A DNA stretch of 64,000 nucleotides from Mycoplasma sp. (ex Biomphalaria glabrata) (GCF_001484045.1 NZ_CP013128.1:531315-595314); one strand, 5' to 3'; shown: positions 40,209 through 53,240, counted from the first letter of the stretch. Notes: generated by a model not told the origin, from the letters alone. Made by a program: numbers and translations.

Positions 40209-42890
40209 ATGATAGATAATAATAAAAAAACCGACACTAAAGTTGGTAAATTAATACAAATAGCAACTGAAGCACAACAAGAATATAAAAATTTTACACA
40301 AGAACAAGTTAATAAAATTTTCTATGAAGGAGCTAAAGCTGCTAACAATGCTCGTGTTGAGTTAGCAAAAATGGCTGTAGCTGAAACAGGTATGGGTGTA
40401 GTTGTTGATAAAATGATTAAAAATCACTATGCTTCAGAATTCATTTACAACAAATATAAAGATATGAAAACTGTTGGAGTTATTGAATCTGACGAAGGAA
40501 AAGGTTATGAAATAGTTGCTGAACCAGTTGGTGTTGTTGGAGCAGTTATTCCCACAACAAACCCAACATCAACAGCTATTTTTAAAGTTTTACTAGCTTT
40601 AAAAACTAGAAATGCCATTATTATTTCACCTCACCCAAGAGCTAAGAAATGTACTGAAGAAGCGGCGATGACTGTTTATCGTGCAGCTATTCAAGCAGGA
40701 GCACCAAAAGGGTTAGTACACATAATTCAAGATCCAACCCTAGATGACACTCAAGAATTAATGAGAACATGTAATTTAATTTTAGCGACAGGTGGAGGGG
40801 CAATGGTTAGTGCCGCTTATTCATCTGGAACACCAGCTATTGGTGTTGGAGCGGGAAACTGTCCAGCTATCGTTGACGAAACAGCTGATATTCCGATGGC
40901 GGTTTCATCAATTATCGCTTCAAATATGTTTGATAACGGTGTTGTTTGTGCGACTGAAAACTCAATTGTTGCTGACAAAAAAATCTACGATAAATTAGTT
41001 GATGAATTTGAAAAACAAGGAGCTTATGTTGTTACAAGTTCAGAAGATATTAAAAAAATTGAAAAAGGAATGTTTAAAGATGGCGTAGTTGGTGTATTAA
41101 ATGCAGCTTGTGTCGGTCAAAATCCACAAAAACTAGGTCAAATTTGAGGAATTGATGTTCCAAGTTGAGCAAAAATTATTGTTGTTCCAGCTACTGGTTC
41201 AAAAGAAACAGACGCTTTAGCATGAGAAAAATTGTCAACGTACGTTTCTTTATATAAAGCAGAAAATTTTGATCACGCTATTGAAATTCAAACAGATTTA
41301 TTGCAATTAGGAAGAGGACACACAGCATCATTATTTTGTGATGAATCAATTTCTCAACCAAAAGTTGATAAATTTAAATTAACAGCTGATGCTAACCGTA
41401 TGGTTGTTAACATGCCATCATCATTGGGAGCTATTGGAGATATTTACAACTTCTGATTAGCACCAAGTTTAACGCTTGGATGTGGAACACAAGGTGGAAA
41501 TAGTTTCTCTGAAAACATCGGTCCAAAACATTTATTAAATACAAAAGTTTTAGTTAAAAAACGTGAAAACATGTTATGATTGCAAATTCCAGAAAAAATA
41601 TACTACAAATTTGGATCATTACCTGTTGCTTTCACAGATTTTAAACATGAATGAAATGTAAAAAAAGCGTTTATTGTATCAGATGAATTTATTTTTGGAA
41701 ATTTCGGAAAAGTTATTACGGATGAATTGGATAACTTAGGAATTGATTACCGTACCTTCACAGGTGTTGAACCAAATCCATCTTTAGCAACAACAATTAA
41801 AGGAGCTGAAGAAATTAAATCATTCCAACCAGATATTATTATTGCTTTCGGTGGGGGTTCTTCTCTTGATGCTGCTAAATTGATGTGAATGTATTATGAA
41901 TTCCCAAATCTTGATTTTAAAGATTTAGCTGTTCGTTTTGCTGACATTAGAAAACGTATTGTAAAATACCCAAAACCTGGTAAATTAGCAAAATTAGTTT
42001 GTATTCCAACAACTTCAGGAACAGGGTCAGAAGTGACACCATTTGCCGTTATTACAGACGAAAAAACTCACACTAAATATCCATTAGCTGATTACGCATT
42101 AACACCAAATATGGCGATTATTGATTCACAATTTATGTTAAGTATGCCGCCATCAATAACAGCTTCCACTGGATTGGATGCTTTAAGCCACGCAATGGAA
42201 GCTTACGTTTCAATTTTTGCAACAGAATTTACAGATCCATACTGTTTACAAGCTATTAAAGATTTATTTGAATATTTACCAGTTGTAATGAAAAATGGGA
42301 AAGACATTAATGCTCGTGAAAAAGTAGCGCATGCAGCTACAATTGCTGGTATTGCTTTCTCAAACGCCTTCTTAGGAATTTGTCACTCACTATCACATAA
42401 AGTCGGGGGACATTTAGATGTTATCCATGGTATTGCTAACTCAATTTTCTTGCCACATGTTATCGCTTACAATACACAAACTGGTGTAAAAGAAGTGAAA
42501 GCTTATGTTTTACCACAATATCGTGTTTCAACAGTTCGTCAAAAATATGTTGAAATTGCAAACGCTATTGGAATTGTTGCTAAATCAGAACAAGAAACGA
42601 TTAATGAATTAATTAGAACAGTTCAAAAACTTTCAAAAGATTGTGGTGTATGATCTGCTATTAAGGATGTTCAAATCCGTAAAAATGGTCAAACGACACA
42701 AATTTCTGAAATCGATTTTTATAATGTATTAGATGTTATGGTAACAGAAGCATGAGATGATCAATGTACAGGTGCTAACCCACGTTTACCGCATTTAGAT
42801 GATTTAAAAAATATTTATATTAACGCTTACCAAGGTAATGACCCAATTGAATGTTATAAATCAGTTCCAATAAAAACAGGGAAAAGATAA
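40209..42890 (+). CDS. adhE: Bifunctional aldehyde-alcohol dehydrogenase
   Basis: Reduces acetyl-CoA to acetaldehyde and ethanol. The 893-aa protein has the N-terminal ALDH domain ([16 protein letters not shown], catalytic Cys in [10 protein letters not shown]) and the C-terminal iron-ADH domain: [27 protein letters not shown], metal ligands in [12 protein letters not shown] and in [23 protein letters not shown] site; 14 bases after pflB. With PFL it forms the acetyl-CoA branch that recycles NADH. Spirosome-type assembly is known for AdhE. Confidence 0.96.
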
Positions 42891-42892
42891 TT

Positions 42893-44035
42893 ATGTTATT
42901 TCAACTACCAAGCAAAATTTACTTTAAATATGGCTCAACACCGGTAGGGTTTGTGGATTTTGTTGATGAATTTAAAGTTACTCACGTAACAATCATCACA
43001 AGACAAAATGTGTGAACTCCGTTTAGTAAAAATATTATTAAGGAACTTAAAAATTTAAAATTAGCAGTTGATGTACGCATTATTGATAATTTATGTACAC
43101 CAAATACTTTAGTGGCAAAAGAATATGTAAATCCGTTTTTAATTAATCCAAGTCGTAAATCATTAGTTATTGCTTTTGGTGATCACGATGTTATTACGAA
43201 TGTAAAATTAACTCGTTTAATGATGCTAACAGGACACAAATTAACAGGTGGAAAATCTTATCACCAAAATCAACTAAATCCACTTGTAATAATGGCTTCT
43301 AATCCGAATGGATCAGAAACTTCAAACGTTTTGTATTATCACGATGAAGATAAACGAGCAATTGCTACAAACACGGGGTTAACATCAATTTTAACTTTAG
43401 CTGATGCTATCTATACACCAAATCATAATCATATTGAATTAATTGAAGCAGTAGGTTGTGGATTGTTAAATTCAGTTGATGCTTTAATGTCAAAAGAAGA
43501 TAATGATTTTTCAAGAAGAACAGCTTTAACTAGTTTGGAATTGCTATTACAATATAGTGAAAAATTTGTTGGTAATACAGCAAATATTAATTTCTGCGAA
43601 AAAACAATCCATGCGAATTTATTGTCTGGAATTGCTTTTAATAATGCTAAATCATTTGTTGTCAATGGTTTGGGCGAAGCATTTGAAGAAGTTACTTATT
43701 TACGTAAAGGTTTATTAGCATTTTTAATTATCCCAGCTGTTTTAACTAATTTAAACGAAAAACAACTTAGTCACTTGCCAAATTCAATTAATTTAATTGG
43801 TTTTAAAAAAGTTAGTGATTTTGCAAAAGCCATTAGTGATCTAGGTAAAAAATTAGGCATGAATGAAAAAGTTTGTGCTTCAATCACTCAAGGCACAGAT
43901 AAATCATTTAAAAAAGAAGATTTAATTAACTTAATTGTGAAACATGTTGATATGAACATGGTAAATCATCAAGATTTTAGAAACACAAAAGTTTCACAAG
44001 AAGACTTCAAATCAATTATTAAAAATATTTTATAA
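42893..44035 (+). CDS. Degenerate iron-alcohol-dehydrogenase-like protein
   Basis: A 380-aa paralogue of the ADH domain of AdhE. The opening FQLPSKIYFKYGSTPVGFVD parallels AdhE's [18 protein letters not shown]. The NAD motif GGGS is absent (AFGDHDVITNVK at this place), the D and H metal ligands are replaced (GLLNSVDAL), and the CHSLSHK and VIHG ligand boxes are VVNGLGEAF and YLRKG. It is therefore unlikely to bind iron or NAD. It starts two bases after the adhE stop, so it is made with AdhE; a scaffold or regulatory role is possible. The reading frame is open throughout, so it is not a decaying gene. Confidence 0.75.
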
Positions 44036-44087
44036 TTGATTTAGCATGTCAACATTTTAACTTTTGTAAAAATGTAGAAAGAATAAT

Positions 44088-45443
44088 ATGATCACCTTAA
44101 ATAAGAAAAATAGTTTTTTTACACTAATTGCTACTAATGATAAAAACAAAAAATATCTAGAAAAAAAGCACTTGGAAGTAACAACTTATTTGGAAGAAGA
44201 AACGGTTTGCGTTTACTTCGACAAAAAAGTAACTGATATCGAGTTGGGTGATTTTTTTATTGCCTTTGCAACTTCTAATAAACGTAACTTAAATGTTAAT
44301 CTTGATTCATTTACAGAATTATCTGGAATTGAAATTGGTCGATTAACTTACATAATTCTAACGACCTTGGGAGTTTTTTATAAATTACCTGTTAATTTAA
44401 AAACAGATAAAACAGAAAAAGTTATTGAATATAATTTTGTAACAAACCAAGATATTCGAAATATATTTGAAGAATGCGAAGTAATTGTTGGTGCTATGGA
44501 AAAAACTCGTCGTTTACAAGAATTACCATTTAATTTTCTAAACGCAGTCCAATTTACCAAAATCGTAAAAGAAGAATTAACTAAATGTGCCAATGTCACA
44601 ATCCAAGAGTTAAATAAAAAAGACATTGAAGAATTAGAGATGGGGTTATTGCTTGGAGTTAACAGAGGTAGTGCTTTTGAACCCCGTGTTCTTATTATCG
44701 AATACAAAGGAAACTCTAAATCTAATGAAAAAACAGTTTTAGTTGGTAAAGGTATTACGTTTGATACTGGTGGTTATAATATTAAACCAGATGCTTACAT
44801 GAAAAATATGAAATTTGATATGGGTGGGGCAGCAATCGTTGCACACACTATATTAGCAATTAGTAATTTAAAAATTAAAACTAACTTTACTGCGGTATGT
44901 GTTTTAACTGATAATAGTATCGGACCTGATGCTTTTAGATGTGATGATGTACTGACATCTATGTCAGGAAAAACGGTGGAAATTACAAACACAGATGCTG
45001 AAGGTCGTTTAATATTAGCTGACGGAGTAACATACGCAGTTCAGAAATTAAAGGCAACGCGTGTCATTACAATCGCTACTTTAACTGGTGCCATTTCAAT
45101 TGCTTTAGGACATGAATACACAGGTTTATTCTCAGATAATGATAACTTAGCAACTGATTTTCAAAATGCAGCAATTAAAGCAAATGAACTTATTTGAAGA
45201 ATGCCATTATCTGACAAATATCACGGTGAAAAAAACCGTAAATCACGCATTGCGGATATTTTACAAGCTTGTGGTCGCGAAGCTTCTTCTTCGGTCGCAG
45301 CAGCATTTATGTGACAATTTACTGAGAAAGTTCCGTATTTGCATTTAGATATTGCCGGAACAGATGTGCGAAATGATAACATAGCAACTTCGTGTATGCT
45401 GAAATCTTTTGTAGAATTAGCGAAAATATCTGAAAATAAATAA
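44088..45443 (+). CDS. pepA: Leucyl aminopeptidase, M17 family
   Basis: Zinc aminopeptidase that frees N-terminal residues from peptides. The 451-aa protein has LVGKGITFDTGGYNIKP with the catalytic Lys and metal Asp, MKFDMGGAAIVA, and the signature NTDAEGRLILADG near residue 305. The N-terminal domain is short and divergent, as in mycoplasmal members. It follows the ADH-like gene by 52 bases and ends seven bases before pyrH. Confidence 0.93.
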
Positions 45444-45450
45444 GGTGCCT

Positions 45451-46161
45451 ATGAAAAAATTTCCTAATCGATATGTTCTAAAAATTAGTGGAGAATCTTT
45501 AGGTAATAAAGATGGTCTTTATAATTATGAGCAGATTGCTAACTTGACTAATCAAATAAAAGAACTCCACGAAAACGATAAAGATCTAATTATTATCATC
45601 GGTGGTGGAAATATTTGACGCGGGAAGTTAAGTGAAGAAATAAAAATTTCCCAAGACAAGGGTGACTACATGGGGATGTTGGCAACAATTATGAATTCGG
45701 TAGTTTTTGCTGAATCTTTAAAAAACATAGGTGTTCCGGTAGAATTATTTTCGTCATTTACGGTAGAACATGTTGCTGTTAAGTATTCAAAAGATGCTGC
45801 CATGGATGCTTTAAAAAATAAAAAAGTGGTTATTATTTCAGGTGGGACAGGGTTGCCATTTTTCACAACTGATACAACTGCTGTTTTACGAGCATCAGAA
45901 TTATTCGCTAACACCATTTTAATGGGAAAAAACGGTGTAGATGGAGTTTATGAAGCTGATCCAAAAACTCATCCTGGCGTTAAACGTTTTGATTTTTTAT
46001 CATATGATGAAGCGATTAATAAAAAAATTAAGATTATGGATGAAACTGCATTTACAATGTGCAAAAATCAAAAAATTAAAATTTTAGTATTCAATGCATC
46101 AGAAGAAAATGCATTTATTAAGTGTTTAAATAATAAAATTAAATATACAACTATCAATTAG
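45451..46161 (+). CDS. pyrH: UMP kinase
   Basis: Phosphorylates UMP to UDP. The 236-aa protein starts with NRYVLKISGESLG, the amino-acid-kinase P-loop, then IIIGGGNIWRG-like VGGGN (here IIGGGNIWRGK), GDYMGMLATIMN, and IISGGTGLPFFTTDTTAV. It resumes the rpsB-tsf-pyrH-frr order after the fermentation island. Confidence 0.95.
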
Positions 46162-46202
46162 TTTAGGTATTATTAATTTAGTGATAATCTAAAGGGGGAA
46201 AC

Positions 46203-46742
46203 ATGGATACATTAGTATTTACAACAAAAGCAAGAGATTATATTCAAAATTACTCAAATGAGATTACAAAAATTCGCACAGGAAAAGCAAACACAAGCAT
46301 CTTAAAAGATGTTCGAGTGATGTCTTTTGGAGACTTACAACCACTAAGTCATGTTGCATCAATTTCTAATCAAGATGCTTTTACAATTATTATTAGACCA
46401 TTTGATCGTGGCTCAATAAAACCAATTATTGAATCATTAACAAAAGCAAATTTAGGAGTTAATCCGCAAGAAGATGGTGATAAAATTCGCATCGTTTTTG
46501 CAGCTTTGACTGGCGATAAACGAAAAGAGTTAGTTAAAGAATTAAAAGCAAAAACTGAACAAGCAAAAATCAATATTCGCCAAGTTCGTCGCGATTGACA
46601 AGCAAAAATTAAAGCAAGTAAAGATTTTTCAGAAAACGAAAAAATAATTCACGAAGAGAATATGGAAAAAGAAATTAATAAATTTCTAAGCGAATTAGAA
46701 AATTTACAAGCTGAAAAAGAGAAAGCAATTTTAGCGATTTAG
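46203..46742 (+). CDS. frr: Ribosome recycling factor
   Basis: With EF-G splits post-termination ribosomes. The 179-aa protein has IRTGKANTSIL, FGDLQPLSHVAS, PQEDGDKIRIVFAALTGDKR and IRQVRRD, all RRF signatures. The start follows the AAAGGGGG ribosome site. It is followed four bases later by cdsA. Confidence 0.96.
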
Positions 46743-46746
46743 TTTC

Positions 46747-47730
46747 ATGAAATTGAGATTAAGAACATCGATTTATATTTCGATATTCTACCTTTTAGTC
46801 CTTGGTTCAAGTATTTTTTTAAGTTTGACAAAAAATCAAGAATCTTCTATTGATAATTACCGCACATTAATTTTTGTAATTACATCAATTTTGATTATCA
46901 TTATCGGCATTATTGCCATGAATGAAATCATGCACATTGTTGGATTATCTTGAAAAAGAAAGATTTATTGAGCATATCAAACACTTTTTATAGCAATAGC
47001 TTTTACAAATTCATTTTTAGATTATTTTTATGTTTTTAACCATCCACATCGAACATCTGAAATGGTTTTATCTGTTTTATATTCTGTCGAAGGGTTAATT
47101 TATATTATTTTTTGAATGCTTGCAATTTTCTTGTGAAGAAAACATCAAATATCTTATGCAGTAACAATTATAGCTAGTTTATTGGGTGTTGGAATTATTA
47201 GTATGTTGTATATTTTTTTCAATGAAAAATTGGATTGAACATACACTGTTTTTGTATTAATGATCCCGGTTTTAACTGATGTTTTTGCTTTCTTTATTGG
47301 ATGTAAGTACGGTAAAAATAAAATTCTTCCAAGTATTAGTCCAAAAAAAACTTGAGAAGGTTCAATTGGCGGTTTAATTGTTACGGTTGTAACGGTAGCT
47401 GTTTTTTATCTAATCCGTGAAATATTCGCGGGAAATGGTGAAAATTCAAATATTTATAGCGAATTTTGAGGAATAAGTGGTATTAGTTATCACAATTCAG
47501 CTGGTGTAAATCATTTATTATTAGGTTTATTAGTTGTTATTGTCTTAACCACGGTATTAAGTATTATTTCGCAAATTGGAGATTTTGTTTTTTCTTGAAT
47601 CAAAAGACTTCATTCCAAAAAAGATTTTGCAAATTACTTACCTGGGCATGGTGGAATTTGTGATCGTATTGATTCATTAACTTTTGTTGCTATTGCAGCT
47701 AGTGTTTTTATCGGATTGCTAGGGATGTAA
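46747..47730 (+). CDS. cdsA: Phosphatidate cytidylyltransferase
   Basis: Makes CDP-diacylglycerol, precursor of phosphatidylglycerol and cardiolipin. The 327-aa membrane protein has about eight segments and the C-terminal family signature: S-W-I-K-R-L-H-S-K-K-D-F then LPGHGGICDRIDSL (residues about 300-315). It follows frr and precedes dxr as in Bacillus, where an undecaprenyl synthase gene lies between frr and cdsA; that gene is absent here. Confidence 0.93.
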
Positions 47731-47735
47731 TAAAT

Positions 47736-48860
47736 ATGACCAAAAAAATAATTGTGCTTGGAGCAACTGGTTCGGTTGGTTCACAAGCCTTAGAAGTAAT
47801 TAAAGAAAATAAAAATCTAGAACTAATAGGTATTTCTTTTCATCGAAATAGTGATAAGGCATCACAAATAATTCATGATTTTCCAGAACTTAAATTTGTG
47901 ATTATTTCAGACATTTCTTATGAAATTTATGGTATTAAAAATTATCACTTAGAAGATCTAGAAAATTTAATTGACAAGTATAGCCCTGATATTGTTGTTA
48001 ATGCTATTACTGGAGTTCATGGTATTGAAGCTACTATGTGTGTTCTTAAAAAGAAAACTAAATTGTGTTTAGCAAATAAAGAATCTATTTTGTTAGCAGG
48101 ACATATAATTTCTTCTAAATATCCAGCTGCTTTTGGTAAAAAAATTTTTCCAATTGATAGCGAGATTACAGCTTTAAACCAATGCTTAGCCAATCGTGCT
48201 AAAAAAGAAATTAACTATGCATACATCACGATGAGTGGTGGAGCGTTGCGAAATAAAACATATGAAGAATTAAATAATGTAACAATTGAGGATGCATTAA
48301 AACACCCAACTTGAGTGATGGGGAAAAAAATAACAATTGATTCTGCTAGCCTTGTTAATAAAATATTCGAAGTTATTGAAACGCATTATTATTTTGATTT
48401 AACACTAGACAAAATCATTGTTCTGCTACATTATAATTCCTTTATGCATGCAGCTATTCAGTTTCGGGATGGCAGTCTAGTTTTATCTTGCTACTATCCT
48501 AGTATGAAAATTTCAATAGCGCAAGCGATTCAAGAAAATTACGATGCAAAGACAATTGATACAACGTTACCCAGTTTAACAAATAATACCAAAATTGAAT
48601 TTTTACCAAGCAATGAATATCAAAAATTTGCACTTTCACTATTAGATTTAATAAAGCAAAATCCATTACTATCGATTCCTTTAGCTATTTTGGATGATAT
48701 TTATGTTGATAAATTTTTAAACAAGGAAATTAGTTTTTTAGACATTATTAATAATTTACATTTTGAACTTAAAAAATATTTATATTTAAAATTTGATGAA
48801 GTGGATACACTAGAAAAAGTGTTATCATTTATCAATAGAATAAAAGAGCAAAAATACTAA
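47736..48860 (+). CDS. dxr: 1-deoxy-D-xylulose-5-phosphate reductoisomerase
   Basis: Second step of the MEP isoprenoid pathway, using NADPH. The 374-aa protein has the Rossmann motif VLGATGSVGSQAL at the N terminus, ANKESILLAG, PIDSE near residue 148, and the substrate-loop MSGGALRN followed by TWVMGKKITIDSASLVNK with the family Glu and Asp sites. An in-frame TGA encodes the Trp in HPTW. The first MEP enzymes are not in the window. Confidence 0.93.
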
Positions 48861-48869
48861 GGGGTTTTG

Positions 48870-51800
48870 ATGAGTGTTTTAAATGAACTTGAGTTAAATG
48901 ATGATGCTTTAGTTGATTTAAAAAAAGTTAAAATCAGCGCACCAATTTTTGACGATATTAAACGAGAAACGCTTATTTACTTAGGACTTGTTAATTTATT
49001 TCCTAATTTTCCTAATTTATACACACTAATTACAAAGTTAAAAAAATATGAATTTAAGCAAAGTTACAAAACTCAAATAATCATAATAAATAAAATTCAC
49101 GATAAGGAAAAAATTTTAAATTTTGTTGAGCAATATTTTTATGCAAAATTTAAAATTTTAGGTTCACAATGACAGTATATTGAACGTTTTAACAAAATAT
49201 TATTTTTTGATGAAAATATAAATATTGAAAACATTACTAGTGAATTAAAAAAAACATTCACTTTCTTTTCAATTAAATTTGAACCAATTTTAGAAATCGA
49301 CACTGCCACAATTAACGAATGTAAAGAAATTGAAATTCACAGAATTCAAATTATCGAGGAAACTAACAAGCAAACTGCCATTGAAAATCACGAAAGAAAA
49401 GAATCGGAAGATATTCTTTCAATTATTGAATCAGATAAATGAATCCGTTTTTCTGATTTACTAGATGGTAATAAAGAAAAAACTAAAAAATTTCATATAA
49501 AAGGAAATTATACACAAGTTAATATTCGCAAAGGACCTAAATGTTTCCGATTTGGATTTGTTATTCATGATAATCGTGAATTTATCAATTGCTGCTTTTA
49601 TATTCAAAATGAGGAAGCCAAAAAAGCTCAAGAAATTGAAAAATTATTTAACAACCATAATGCTTGTCAAATTGTTGGAAAATTAGGAATGAAAGCAGAT
49701 TGAAAAACTGGCAAAAAGGAACGTGAAATTTCAGTTATTAAAATTAATTTTATTAATGGGACTGATCTTCATTTTAATATTGAAATTGTAGATGAAAGTC
49801 CAATTAAAAGAACAGAATTACATTGCCATACTAAAATGAGCACTATGGATGGTTTAATATCTCCGGATGAACTTTTAAATACAGTATCGAAGTGAGGATG
49901 AAAAAGTATTGCCATTACCGATCATTCGGTTGTTCAATCCTTTCCAGATGTATATTCTTGAAAAAAGAAAAAGAAATCTGATATTAAAATTTTATACGGT
50001 TGTGAATTTGAAGTTATTGATCGCCAAACTTTTGAAATTGCTAAAAATGAAAATCAATTGCAGAATGAATCAGTTTCAATAGATGAATACATCATATTCG
50101 ACTTAGAAACAACCGGTTTATCACCAGTTTACTCAGAAATTATTGAATTTGGAGCTATTCACATTAAAAATAACGAGATAGTTTCGCGAGAACAATTTTT
50201 TGTAAAACCAAAACTATCAATCCCGCAGCACATAACAGCTATTACAAATATTACAAATGACGATGTAAAGAATGCAAAGCCAATTGAAATAGAATTAGAT
50301 AGAATTCGAAATTATATTAAAGATTTACCACTAGTTGCTCATAATGGTTTTGCTTTTGATTCATTGTTTTTAAAAAATGTTTACGAAAAACATGATCTTA
50401 AATTTAACAACGTCATTATTGACACCATGATATTGGCTCGTAAATTTAATAACATTTTTCAGTTGAGAAGATTTCGATTAATGGACTTAGCAAAATATTT
50501 TAAAGTAGAATATGATGCTGAAAATAAAGCTCACCGAGCTGACTACGACTGCGAAGTTCTAATGGGTTGCTTTAATGGAATGATTTCTGCTTTAAAAGAA
50601 AATGGGATTGAATTAACAGAATTACAAAAATCTTCAAACAACTCCGATAGTTTTGTTCATGCTAAAAATTATGGTGAGCATGTAAGTATTCTTGTTAAGA
50701 ATCAAGATGGAATTCGTGATTTATATCAATTAGTTTCTGAAGCTCACACGAAAACTTTCTTCGATCGACCAAAATTGTTTTGAGATGAAATATTACAAAA
50801 ACGAAATAATTTTCTTGTCGGTTCGAGTTGTTTAGAAGGAAAGATTTATCACGATGCTATTTCGTTATCTGATGACGATTTATTTAAATCTATTCAAATA
50901 TTTGATTACATTGAAGTTTTACCACCAACCGCTTGTACCAAATTAATAGCTGATGGAATATTTAATTCAATTGAGGAAATCGAAACATTAACTAAAAGAA
51001 TTATTAAATTAGCTAAAAAAGCTAACAAGGCAATCGTTGCAACAAGTAACGCACATTACATTAGTAAGGAAGACAAAGAGTTACGAAAAATTTTTGTAAG
51101 CACAAAAGGTTTAGGTGGTGTATACCACCCATTAAAATCCGTGCTCGATAAGACTCAAAATATTCCAGATAATCACTTGCGTATGACTAATGAAATGATA
51201 GAGGAATTTAGTTTCTTAAAAGATGAAAAATTAATAAATGAAATTGTGATTGAAAATCCAAATAAAATCGTCGAGTTGGTTGATAACAAAATTATCCCAA
51301 TTAAAGAAGGATTGTATTTTGCAAAAATCGGGGATAACACACAAAAACTTGTGAAAGAGATGGTAGCAACTGCCACTTTACAAAAATATACTCATGAAGG
51401 AGTAGTGCCAAAAATCGTAGAAGATCGTATTGCAAAAGAATTAAATTCAATTATTACTTATAATTTTTCAGACATTTATTATATTGCCCATAAAATTGTT
51501 AATAAATCTCTTCAAGACAACTATCTTGTTGGAAGTCGTGGAAGTGTTGGTAGTAGTTTAGTTGCTCATTTTATGGATATCACTGAGGTGAACCCTTTAC
51601 CAAGTCATTATTTATGTCCAAAATGTAATTTTTCAGATTTTAATATTGATAATGAAGCATATGCATGTGGGTATGATTTACCAAATAAGGAATGTCCAAA
51701 ATGTAGTACTCAAATGAGTGGACAAGGTCATAACATTCCATTCGAAACCTTCCTAGGTTTTGAAGGAGATAAGGTTCCTGATATTGATTTAAATTTTGCA

Positions 51801-53179
51801 AGTTCTTATCAAGCTTCAGCTCATGATTACACAAAAGAATTATTCGGAGCAGAAAATGTTTTACGAGCTGGAACAATTTCTACTGTTGCTCAAAAAACTG
51901 CCTTTTCTTTTGTTGACGATTATGATCAAATTTTTGATTTAAATAAACCAAAAGCGGAAAAAGAAATTTTGGCAGAGAAATGCACAGGAGTACGTAGAAC
52001 GACAGGTCAACATCCTGGCGGAATTATTGTTATCCCAAAAGATCAAAATATTTTTGATTTTACGCCATACAACTTTCCAGCAGATGACCAAAAAAGTGAA
52101 TGAAAAACAACCCATTTTGCTTACGAATCGTTGCATGATAGTTTGTTAAAACTAGATTTATTAGGACATGTTGATCCAGAGGCTATTCGTATGCTTCAAA
52201 ATATTACAGGAGTTAACCCAAAAGATATTCCGTTCAATGATCCGAAAGTTTTAAGTTTATTTACTTCAACAACAGAATTAAAAGTTGATAATATTTACGC
52301 TATGAACAATAAAAATGGAGCTAATGGAATTCCGGAATTTGGAACGAGTTTTGTTAAAAAAATGCTAGAAGCAACTAATCCAAAAAGCTTTGCTGAACTT
52401 GTAAGAATTTCAGGACTATCACACGGAACGGATGTTTGAACCAACAATGCAAAAGATCTTGTTGAAAAAGGAATTCCTTTGAGTAGTTTAATTTGTTGTC
52501 GTGATGACATCATGGTTTACTTATTAGAAAAAGGATTACCACCAAAAACTGCATTTTCAATTATGGAAGATGTGCGAAAAGGAAAAGGTTTAAAACCAGA
52601 TGCTGTTGATTTATTAAAGAAACACAACATTGAAGATTGATATATAGAATCATGCCAAAAAATTAAATACATGTTCCCAAAGGCTCATGCTACAGCTTAT
52701 GTTATTATGGGATGAAGAGTAGCTTGATTTAAAATATATTACCCATTGGCATATTACGCTACTTACTTCACGTTACGTTGTGATTATTTTGACCCACTTA
52801 CAATGATAAAAGGGTTATCAACACTGAAAGAAGAACAACAACGAATTAAAGATATCCCTTATAAAGAAAAAAACCAAAAGACGAATCATTACTATCAACA
52901 TTCGAATTAGTTGAAGAAATGTTGTCGCGCGGTTTTAAATTTAGAAATATTGATATTTATAGATCGCTTGAAAAAACATTTATCCTCCATGAAGATAATG
53001 AGTCGTTAATTATCCCATTAATGGCTATTGATGGTTTAGGTGAACAAGTTGCTAAAAATATTGTTGTTGAACGAGAAAAAGGTTCATTCATTTCGGAAAA
53101 AGATTTCATTGACCGAACAAAGATTAACAAAACTCAACTAGGAAAATTAAAGGCTTTAGATATTTTGAACTTCAATTAA
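48870..53179 (+). CDS. polC: DNA polymerase III PolC-type, with a frameshift near the 3' end
   Basis: Replicative polymerase with its own 3'-5' exonuclease. The order is N-terminal OB/other domain, PHP halves ([16 protein letters not shown]) with the DEDD exonuclease inserted ([10 protein letters not shown] near residue 409), then the polymerase core ([13 protein letters not shown], zinc finger CPKC...CPKC, PDIDLNF) and C-terminal helix-hairpin-helix. Full length is 1436 aa. At 52867-52873 a run of seven A leaves the frame: frame 0 stops at TAG 52908-52910, while the conserved end ([16 protein letters not shown] to 53179) is in the -1 frame. The ATG at 48870 follows AAGGGG. Confidence 0.93.
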
Positions 53180-53187
53180 AAAAGTAA

Positions 53188-53216
53188 TTGACATAATATG
53201 CGATGTATGGCATTAT
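53188..53216 (+). promoter_or_regulatory. Promoter of the rimP-nusA-infB operon
   Basis: A consensus TTGACA (53188-53193), 17 bases, CATTAT (53211-53216) with an upstream TG, an extended -10. It starts nine bases after the polC stop. Expected transcript start is near 53223. Confidence 0.65.
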
Positions 53217-53240
53217 ATAGTTATAGATCGAAAGGTTAAT

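Noticed and set aside
53181..53240. A tRNA gene before rimP, as metY in Escherichia coli
   Set aside because: The interval is too short and has no cloverleaf or T-loop GTTC box.
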